Shown piece after piece: positions 55,888 through 64,000 of a DNA stretch of 64,000 nucleotides. The DNA comes from Haloarcula japonica DSM 6131 (GTDB lineage Archaea > Halobacteriota > Halobacteria > Halobacteriales > Haloarculaceae): contig NZ_AOLY01000039.1 of assembly GCF_000336635.1 (NCBI RefSeq), positions 291,036 through 355,035 on the forward strand, in the 5' to 3' direction. The position numbers and the translations under genes were made by a program. Within the stretch, counting starts at the first letter, position 1; each line of letters starts with the position of its first letter. Under the pieces are notes generated by a model. That model was not told the origin of the DNA and did no database searches. It saw only the letters and a program-made list of their open reading frames with translations.

Positions 55888-57222
55888 ATGACCATTGACA
55901 GGAGCGGCACCGGTACTGGGTCACGACAGTCGGGCTGGCAGGCGTCACGTCGGTCCGTGCTGTCGAGTATCGGTGCTGCAGCAGGTATCGGACTATTCAG
56001 CGGCGACGGGCAGGCACAGACGGGGGCTGGACTGTCAGGGGCGGGAGCGCTGTACCTCGTCACGACGGGAGCGGGCCAATCAAACGGGAACGGCAGCGGA
56101 AACGGGACGGAGTATCGTGTCCTTGCTGCCGGCGGCAGCGTCGCGTTCTCGACCGGCGGTACTGCCGATGAGGCATTCCAGTATGCCTTCGACAACGTCC
56201 CGGACAGCGGCGGGGCCGTTATCGCTAGCGCCGACACCTTCCGCTTTGGTGGGCCAGCGACGATGGGCGACAACACCGCGCTGACCGGCCAGCAGGGGAC
56301 CCGCTTCGTCGCGTCACAGACGGGAACGGGCGAGGACCCCGCGCCGTCGGAGTCCCAGTCGAACCCGCTGCCGGCCGGCCACGACATCGTTCGCGTGCGT
56401 GGTGACAATACTGCCGTCACTGGCATCGAATTCGACGCCAACGGAACGCAACTGGACAACCAGGCCGTTCAGGCTGACGAGTGCGACGGCGTTTACATCG
56501 CCCGCAACCGAACGGTGAACGGCTTCCAGATGGCGCTGTCGTTCACGCGGTGTACCGGCGTGACGGTCGAGCACAACGAGGTCATCAACCCGAACTGGTA
56601 CGGCATCACCAGCCGGGCCGCCCCGACCGGCAGCGACCGGGACCTCCGGCAGTCCAGCGACGTTGTCATCGCCGGAAACCGCGTCGTCGGCGTGAAGTTC
56701 AACAACATCGCCCCGTACAACGTCTCGAACTTCGCCGTCGTGGGCAACGTCGCCGTCGACGGCGGCCACAGCCTCATCGCCTGCTCGCCGGCCCAGCGCG
56801 GAACTATCGTCGGAAACGTCTGTCGGGACCTGACCGAGTTCGCACCCGACCCCGGCGGCGAGGCGGGCATCGAAATCGAGTACAAGGAGACCCACCTCCG
56901 AGACGAGGTGGCCGGGACCCCCGAAGCCCGGTCGTCCGACATCACCATCTCGGGCAATCAGGTCGACAACTGCCCGGTCGGCATCCTCGCTCGAACAGTA
57001 CCGGCAGATGCGGACAACACTGACGCACGGGCCGAGGAGCGACCGTTCAGTTTCACGATTACTGGCAACACCGTCAGCGACGCGTCGGCGGCCGGCATCC
57101 GGCTCCGGTCGGGCGACGCGGGCGTAGTGGCGACGAACACGGTTCGGAACGCCGGGACTGCAGTCGACATCGACGAGGAGTTCACCGCAAGCATTGAGCA
57201 AGGGTTGAACGTAACCCGGTAA
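55888..57222 (+). CDS. Tat-exported right-handed beta-helix protein
   Basis: A 444-residue protein. S-R-R-S-V-L-S near residue 22 and the following hydrophobic stretch make a Tat signal. The mature part contains repeated strands of a pectate-lyase-like parallel beta-helix (e.g. NTAVTGIEFDANGTQLDNQA, DVVIAGNRVVGVKFNNIA, ITISGNQVDNCPVGIL). Such folds bind or cleave polysaccharide, but no catalytic set is visible. It has no lipobox or membrane anchor, so it is secreted or surface-bound. Function unknown. Confidence 0.82.
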   Translation: MTIDRSGTGTGSRQSGWQASRRSVLSSIGAAAGIGLFSGDGQAQTGAGLSGAGALYLVTTGAGQSNGNGSGNGTEYRVLAAGGSVAFSTGGTADEAFQYAFDNVPDSGGAVIASADTFRFGGPATMGDNTALTGQQGTRFVASQTGTGEDPAPSESQSNPLPAGHDIVRVRGDNTAVTGIEFDANGTQLDNQAVQADECDGVYIARNRTVNGFQMALSFTRCTGVTVEHNEVINPNWYGITSRAAPTGSDRDLRQSSDVVIAGNRVVGVKFNNIAPYNVSNFAVVGNVAVDGGHSLIACSPAQRGTIVGNVCRDLTEFAPDPGGEAGIEIEYKETHLRDEVAGTPEARSSDITISGNQVDNCPVGILARTVPADADNTDARAEERPFSFTITGNTVSDASAAGIRLRSGDAGVVATNTVRNAGTAVDIDEEFTASIEQGLNVTR

Positions 57223-57279
57223 CGGCGGTTCGAGCGGGGGTTGTAAGATATAAACCGCCGGCACGCAAACGACACAGCA

Positions 57280-57555
57280 ATGACTGACGACGAGGAGACG
57301 GTCCAGTGCTGGCTGGTCGAACGCTCCAGTTTCGGCGACGAGCGGATGGTGACGCTCATCTACGCGCCCCCGGAGGGCGACCGCCACCTGACCAAGCAAC
57401 TCTCGCCGAACCTGCTCAGGCGCAAGCGGATCACGGCAGCCACCGACGTCGAACCCGAGCGGCTCGAACCCGTCAACGACGAGGAGACGCGGGAACGATA
57501 CGCCACAGAGGCCCAGCGGATGGCCGAGCGCCACGACCCCGACGCCGAAGTGTAA
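57280..57555 (+). CDS. Conserved haloarchaeal small acidic protein
   Basis: A 91-residue protein starting MTDDEETVQCWLVERSSFGD with a beta-rich N-terminal half (RMVTLIYAPPEGDRHL) and a basic middle (SPNLLRRKRITAA). GATATAAACC centred 27 bp upstream is an excellent TATA element with leaderless ATG. It stands alone before the ABC exporter genes. Function unknown. Confidence 0.72.
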   Translation: MTDDEETVQCWLVERSSFGDERMVTLIYAPPEGDRHLTKQLSPNLLRRKRITAATDVEPERLEPVNDEETRERYATEAQRMAERHDPDAEV

Positions 57556-57650
57556 GCGAGCGTTTCGACAGCTACGGCCCGTCTATCGAGTTTTTTGATT
57601 GATAACTGGAACACGAAAGACTATACACGCGGCCGTCACAAACGCGCGGT

Positions 57651-58589
57651 ATGGCAGCGATAGAACTGGATGGCGTCACCAAGCAGTTCGGAAGCCTCAC
57701 CGCGCTGCAAGGGGTCGACCTCACCGTCGAGGAGGGCGAAATCTTCGGCTTCCTCGGCCCGAACGGGGCCGGGAAGTCGACGACGATCAACATCCTCCTG
57801 GATTTCGTCCGCGCGACCGACGGGTCGGCGACGGTGCTCGGCCACGACATCCACGAAGAACCGAAGCGAATCCGTGCCCGCACTGGAGTCCTCCCCGAAG
57901 GCTACGACGTGTACGACCGGCTCACCGGTCGGCAGCACCTCTCCTTTGTCATCGAGTCGAAAGACGCCGACGAGGACGCCGACGAACTGGCTGAACGAGT
58001 CGGCATCGCCGACGCTATCGACCGCAAGGCCGGCGGCTACTCCAAGGGGATGCAACAGCGCCTCGTCTTGGCAATGGCGCTCGTTGGCGAGCCCGACCTA
58101 CTCATCCTCGACGAGCCAACGACCGGGCTGGACCCCAACGGAGCCCGCCTGATGCGGGAACTCATCCGCGAGGAGAACGAGCGCGGCGCGACCGTCTTCT
58201 TCTCCAGTCACATCCTCGGCCAGGTCGAGGCCGTCTGTGACACGGTCGGCATCCTCCAGGACGGCCGCCTCATCGCGAAAGACAGCGTCGCCGGGCTGCG
58301 CGAGGCCGCCGCCGGGGACACCGTCCTCCGCGTGACGCTTGCCGACGGCGACGGCACCGACGCCGCGGTCGCGGCTATCGAGGGGCTCGACGAGGTGTCG
58401 ACGGTGACCGCAGACGGAACGACGCTCACCGTCGGCTGTGACAGCGACGCGAAGATGGCCGTGCTCAACGCTGTCGAGGAAAGCGGGAGCGAGGTCGCCA
58501 ACTTCGAGACCGAGGAGACCTCGCTCGATGAAGTGTTCGCCGCCTACACCGAGCAACAGGAACAAGAACAGGCGGAGGTCGACGCATGA
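57651..58589 (+). CDS. ABC transporter ATP-binding protein
   Basis: A 312-residue ABC-2-type exporter ATPase with GPNGAGKST, YSKGMQQRL and LDEPTTGLDPNG. A C-terminal 80-residue extension (LRVTLADGDGTDAAVAAIEG and EVANFETEETSLDEVFAAYT) is typical of the NosF/CcmA-like group. ACTATACAC centred 27 bp upstream indicates a leaderless ATG. It overlaps the permease gene (ATGA). Exported substrate unknown. Confidence 0.9.
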   Translation: MAAIELDGVTKQFGSLTALQGVDLTVEEGEIFGFLGPNGAGKSTTINILLDFVRATDGSATVLGHDIHEEPKRIRARTGVLPEGYDVYDRLTGRQHLSFVIESKDADEDADELAERVGIADAIDRKAGGYSKGMQQRLVLAMALVGEPDLLILDEPTTGLDPNGARLMRELIREENERGATVFFSSHILGQVEAVCDTVGILQDGRLIAKDSVAGLREAAAGDTVLRVTLADGDGTDAAVAAIEGLDEVSTVTADGTTLTVGCDSDAKMAVLNAVEESGSEVANFETEETSLDEVFAAYTEQQEQEQAEVDA

Positions 58590-59590
58590 GCGCCGAACAG
58601 AACCCCATCAAGCGGTTCCTCGGCGACGTAGATACGAGTATCAAGAACTCCGAGTTCGCCGACTGGTACCCGATCTCCAAAAAGGAGTTCCGCGACACGG
58701 TCCGTTCGCCGTGGATCTGGGTGCTCTCGTTTATTTTCATCGTCCTCTTCGCGCTCCCGGCACTGCTGGGCCTGTATTTCAACATCGGCCAACAGTTCGC
58801 TGAGGCCGGCGCATCGCTGACGACGGATGCCTACGTCCGGTTCGCACTCCCGATCGCAGCGCCGCTGCTCCCCGCGGTCGCCATCGTCATCGGCTACGCC
58901 GCAATCGCCCGGGAGAGCGAGCGCGGCTCACTGAAGATACTGCTGTCGCTCCCGTACACGCGCGGCGAACTGCTCGCCGGCAAGTTTGTCGGCCGGAGCG
59001 CGATCACGCTCATTCCGGTCACAGTCGGGCTCCTGACGACGCTACTAGTGATACTCCCCTCGGAGATCGAAATCGCGTGGGAGTCGTTCCTGCTGTTCGC
59101 ACTCGCGACGATGGTATATGGGGTCGTGTTCACGGCGTTCGCAATCGGCCTCTCGGCGGCGCTGAAAACCGCACGCCGGGCGATGGCAGCGTCGCTCGGG
59201 ATTTACGTCTACCTGCAAGTGTTCTGGTCGAACCTCGGGGCAGGCCTCGGAAATCTGCTATCGGACCACGCGAACATCGGTGAAGTGACCCAGCTCCACG
59301 TCGAACTGTTCGTTTCGCTCCTGAGCCCTATCGCAGCGTACCGCACACTCGTTCAGGAGGTCTTGCAGGGGACGCCGATCCGGTCGCGACTCCTGCTCAC
59401 GTCGAGTCCGCAGGTGACGTGTGAGGAGATGCTGGGTGGAACACTCGAGGTGACACAGACCGGTGCCGAGTGTACCAACGCCGCCTTGCCGCCCCAGTAC
59501 AGCACTGTCGCAGTTATCGGCTACCTCCTGCTATGGCTGGTCGTCCCGCTGGTCGCCGGCTACTACGTCTTCGAGAACAAGGACCTGTAA
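58586..59590 (+). CDS. ABC-2 type transporter permease
   Basis: A 334-residue membrane protein with about six helices. KKEFRDTVRSPWIWVLSFIF opens the domain, and the ESERGSLKILLSLPYTRGEL loop is the NosY/ABC-2 signature that contacts the ATPase. An extracellular loop holds two cysteines (about 275-296) that could form a disulfide. It overlaps the ATPase gene. The 59591-59756 gap holds nothing recognisable. Confidence 0.88.
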   Translation: MSAEQNPIKRFLGDVDTSIKNSEFADWYPISKKEFRDTVRSPWIWVLSFIFIVLFALPALLGLYFNIGQQFAEAGASLTTDAYVRFALPIAAPLLPAVAIVIGYAAIARESERGSLKILLSLPYTRGELLAGKFVGRSAITLIPVTVGLLTTLLVILPSEIEIAWESFLLFALATMVYGVVFTAFAIGLSAALKTARRAMAASLGIYVYLQVFWSNLGAGLGNLLSDHANIGEVTQLHVELFVSLLSPIAAYRTLVQEVLQGTPIRSRLLLTSSPQVTCEEMLGGTLEVTQTGAECTNAALPPQYSTVAVIGYLLLWLVVPLVAGYYVFENKDL

Positions 59591-59756
59591 CGCGTCGCTG
59601 TCGGCTGCCTCGTTCTGGCGACGCTTTGCAGCCGGAACAAACGGCGATAGCAACAGTCGGAACGGGTACCAAACCGATTGCCTGCCGACGGCGACCGGAC
59701 GCGTGTTGGTTCACAACGGTTCCGACAGGGAGTGCCATAGCGTCACAACGGATGCG

Positions 59757-61952
59757 TCACTCGGGAAACTCGACACCGGTGATTTCGAACCGAGCGCCCC
59801 CGTCCTCGCTGTCGGTGACGCGGATCTCCCAGCCGTGGATTTCGGCGATCTGTCTGGCGATCCGGAGCCCGAAGCCGGTCCCGTCCTCGGCGGTCGAGTA
59901 GCCCGCCTCGAACACCTTCTCGCGCTCGTCGGCGGGGATACCCGGGCCGTCGTCGGACACGTAGAACCCCGTCCCGTCGTCGAGGAGGCCGACCGTAACG
60001 GTTACCCCCGGGCCGCCGTGTTCAATCGCATTCCCGAAGAGGTTCTCGAACAGGCCCGACAGTCGGTCGCTGTCGGCCTCGACGATCCACTCCCGGTTCC
60101 CGTCGGCCGCATACCGTAGCTCGGCGGCTTCGTCGCCGTCCGCGACGATCTTCCAGGCGGCGTCGGTCGTCTCCCGGAAATCGACGGGCTCTGTCACCTC
60201 GATATCGACTCCCTCGCGGGCCAGCCTGAGGACATTGTCGGCGATGTCGTTCATCCGCTGGAGCGCGTTATCGAGCGAGTCCAGATGCACACTGTCACAC
60301 TCCTCGCGAGCGAGCATTAGTCGGCTGCGAGCCACCTGTAGCGGATTTTGAAGATCATGAGAGACGACACCAGCAAACTCTTCGAGGCGCTCGTTTTGCC
60401 GGGCCAACTCCCGTTTTTGCTCCGTCAGGTCCGTGATGTCTCGAAAGGTCCACAGCCGACCGAACCGCGTCCCGTCCTCGGCAATGACGGGTGCCGTATA
60501 GCGGTCGAACACGCGACCGTCGGCGAGTTCGAGTTCGTCTCTGGCAGTCATCTCGGGGTGTTCATACAGTGCCTCGACATCCACGCGAAACGCCTCCGGT
60601 TCGGCGACTTGCTCCATTGCCCACCCCAGAGCGACTTCCTCGTCGCCACGTTCGACAATGTCCCGCGGGATGTCCCACATATCGACGAACCGTTCGTTGT
60701 AAGAGACGATGGTATCGTCTTCGTCGACGACGAGTATCCCGTCGATCACCGCCTCCTGCTGTGCTTTGAGAACCGACCGCTGCCTGGCGATTTCCATCTC
60801 GTGTTCCCGCTGCTCGGTCACTTCGCGGGTGACACCGACCACGCCCTCGACCGTCCCATCGATCACAAGCGGCGTGAGCCGGTACTCCAGCACCTCGTAT
60901 CCGTGTCCGGGGAACTCGCCGCTCACCTCCCCGCGGAGTTCGTCGCGTTCACCGTCGATTAGGTCCTGGTAGGGGTCTCCTTCGTACTCGCTCCGGATTT
61001 TCGGCAGGAGGCTGCTCGGTTCCCCTTCCAGTTCCTCTCTCGTCGATCCGTAGAACGACGCTAGATACTCATTGACGAGGTCGAACCGCCCCTCCGTGTC
61101 GTAGATGCAGGCCGATTCCGGCATCGTGTTTACCATCCGCTTGTATCGCTCCAGTTTACGCTCTCGCTCCCGGAGGTCGGTGATATCCATGATGAAGCCC
61201 TCTAGTGCGTCCGGTTCGTCCGCTTCCCCCGGTACTCGGTGTCCGTGTTCCCACATCCACTTCTCGGTGCCATTGTTAGTGATAATCCGATAGGTCACCT
61301 CGAACTCGTCCTGAGCCGCGAGCGCGTCCTGGACTGTCTCCCAGATCCGGTCGCGCTCCTCCGGATGGAGCACGTCACCCCAGGCAACCTCCCCGGTTTC
61401 GAAGTCTGCAGCCGTGTAGCCGGTGAGCGGTTCGATCTCGCCCTCGACGGTTTCCATCGGCCAATCAGGTGCGTTGAGGCGGCGATAGACCATCCCCGGA
61501 AGGCTGCTGATGAGCGACTCCAATCGCCGGGTTCGCTCGTCGAGTTCTCGCCGGGACCTGCGTGCGCCGACGGCGTTGCAGATCCGGTTCGCGAGCAGTT
61601 TGTACTGCTCGGTGCCCGAGCCCTTCTGGAGGTAGTCGGTCACGCCAGCAGAGATCGCGTCGCTCGCGATCTCCTCGGAGCCTTTCCCGGTGTAGAGGAT
61701 GAATGGGAGGTCACCGTGGTCCTCACGAACGGTTTCGAGGAACTCGATTCCGTTCTGGCCCGGCATGTCGTAGTCCGAGACGATACAGTCGAATCGCTCC
61801 ACGGAGAGTCGCTCTATCGCCGAATCGACACTCGTCGCGGTCTCGATACACAATCGGTCGTCCTCGTGTTCGAGTACCGTCGCCGTCACGTCCACGAGGT
61901 CCGAATTGTCGTCGACATGAAGAACGCGGACTGTCTCACCGGCGAAGTCCAT
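59757..61952 (-). CDS. Hybrid sensor histidine kinase: receiver - PAS x3 - HisKA - HATPase
   Basis: A 731-residue cytoplasmic kinase. Residues 1-120 are a receiver with D14/D15, phospho-acceptor D60 (IVSDYDMPG) and the K in YTGKGS. Three PAS/PAC units span about 150-275, 285-395 and 405-515; the first PAC has TEKWMWEHGHRV. The kinase has H532 in VVSHDLQNPLQ, N-box LFENLFGNAIEH, G1 SDDGPGIP and G2 GTGFGLRIA. No membrane helix occurs, so it senses internal or redox/light signals. ATG 61952 begins the receiver; 16 residues further upstream are unlikely. Confidence 0.92.
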   Translation of the reverse strand: MDFAGETVRVLHVDDNSDLVDVTATVLEHEDDRLCIETATSVDSAIERLSVERFDCIVSDYDMPGQNGIEFLETVREDHGDLPFILYTGKGSEEIASDAISAGVTDYLQKGSGTEQYKLLANRICNAVGARRSRRELDERTRRLESLISSLPGMVYRRLNAPDWPMETVEGEIEPLTGYTAADFETGEVAWGDVLHPEERDRIWETVQDALAAQDEFEVTYRIITNNGTEKWMWEHGHRVPGEADEPDALEGFIMDITDLRERERKLERYKRMVNTMPESACIYDTEGRFDLVNEYLASFYGSTREELEGEPSSLLPKIRSEYEGDPYQDLIDGERDELRGEVSGEFPGHGYEVLEYRLTPLVIDGTVEGVVGVTREVTEQREHEMEIARQRSVLKAQQEAVIDGILVVDEDDTIVSYNERFVDMWDIPRDIVERGDEEVALGWAMEQVAEPEAFRVDVEALYEHPEMTARDELELADGRVFDRYTAPVIAEDGTRFGRLWTFRDITDLTEQKRELARQNERLEEFAGVVSHDLQNPLQVARSRLMLAREECDSVHLDSLDNALQRMNDIADNVLRLAREGVDIEVTEPVDFRETTDAAWKIVADGDEAAELRYAADGNREWIVEADSDRLSGLFENLFGNAIEHGGPGVTVTVGLLDDGTGFYVSDDGPGIPADEREKVFEAGYSTAEDGTGFGLRIARQIAEIHGWEIRVTDSEDGGARFEITGVEFPE

Positions 61953-62110
61953 AGTCTTCCAATTACTATAGGCATACGCGAACAAAATAGGTAGGGTCAA
62001 GAACAGACATAGACACGAAACGGATGATAGCGTGACCGGTTGGTTCGAGCGTGTCCGACCACTATCGCTACCGCCGAGGGCGGCTCACTCGGGACCGTTC
62101 GACCCGCCTC

Positions 62111-64000
<1,890 letters not shown>

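Noticed and set aside
55880-55888. Triple ATG (CATGCATGCATG) as a frameshift-regulatory start of the beta-helix gene.
   Set aside because: Only the third ATG is in frame with a Tat signal; the others stop early. A tandem ATG run can arise by chance.

Overview
The window looks like chromosome from an extremely halophilic archaeon (class Halobacteria), probably Haloarcula or a close relative. That assignment rests on memory of gene families and order, not a search. Supporting signs are high G+C with strong G/C preference at codon third positions, very acidic proteins, Tat-type lipoproteins, haloarchaea-only small proteins, archaeal core genes (SRP54/FtsY, prefoldin, L39e/L31e/aIF6, wyosine and archaeal-lipid enzymes), and TATA-like elements about 26 bp before many ATGs, which implies leaderless mRNAs. 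I see no insertion sequence, prophage, CRISPR array, rRNA or tRNA.

Layout. 1-2383: 3' end of a branched-chain amino-acid ABC operon with a thioredoxin-fold gene. 2392-7138: universal stress protein, SRP54, an AEC carrier, a cupin, KDPG aldolase and a lipoprotein whose tail carries N-glycosylation sequons every seven residues. 7139-7687: gene-poor. 7688-11018: siroheme nitrite/sulfite reductase overlapping an F420-dehydrogenase-like flavoprotein. 11249-14843: the archaeal L39e-L31e-aIF6-LX-PfdA-FtsY cluster, interrupted by two tiny zinc-ribbon genes. 14967-22525: a lipoprotein, a ZIP metal transporter with a DtxR-like box, RNA phosphodiesterase ThpR, TPR and DUF424 proteins, and SufS/SufU with a phosphatase between them. 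22552-26713: a PitA-like chlorite-dismutase/monooxygenase fusion divergent from an SppA peptidase and a DUF4350 protein. 26786-36174: small membrane proteins, RecJ-like nuclease, PspA, the hemC-SUMT-hemD operon, CarS, Nfu and a zinc-ribbon/HTH regulator. 36322-45532: an AhpD-like protein, Twy1, rbkR-ribB, ilvE, a DgoD-like dehydratase and ketopantoate reductase. 45651-48142: metX-metY. 48286-55653: a MoxR / DUF58 / transglutaminase module. 55888-64000: a Tat-exported beta-helix protein, an ABC exporter, a hybrid sensor kinase and NAD-dependent DNA ligase, cut by the window edge.

Links between genes. HemC, HemD and SUMT make the uroporphyrinogen III and precorrin-2 from which siroheme (for the NirA-like reductase) and heme (for PitA) derive. 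SufS/SufU and Nfu supply Fe-S clusters to NirA, its flavoprotein partner and Twy1. KDPG aldolase and the sugar-acid dehydratase are both Entner-Doudoroff-type enzymes. Ffh and FtsY are the two GTPases of co-translational membrane targeting.

The most unusual observations are: (i) three genes (pspA, ilvE, dgoD-like) each preceded by a 23-31 codon ORF whose ATG lies where a leaderless transcript should begin and whose TGA overlaps the ATG of the main gene; (ii) the NirA + FrhB-like pair, which resembles a split version of methanogen F420-dependent sulfite reductase; (iii) the heptad-spaced sequon lipoprotein; and (iv) several palindromic candidate operators beside TATA boxes (rbkR, ZIP, dgoD-like, phosphatase).
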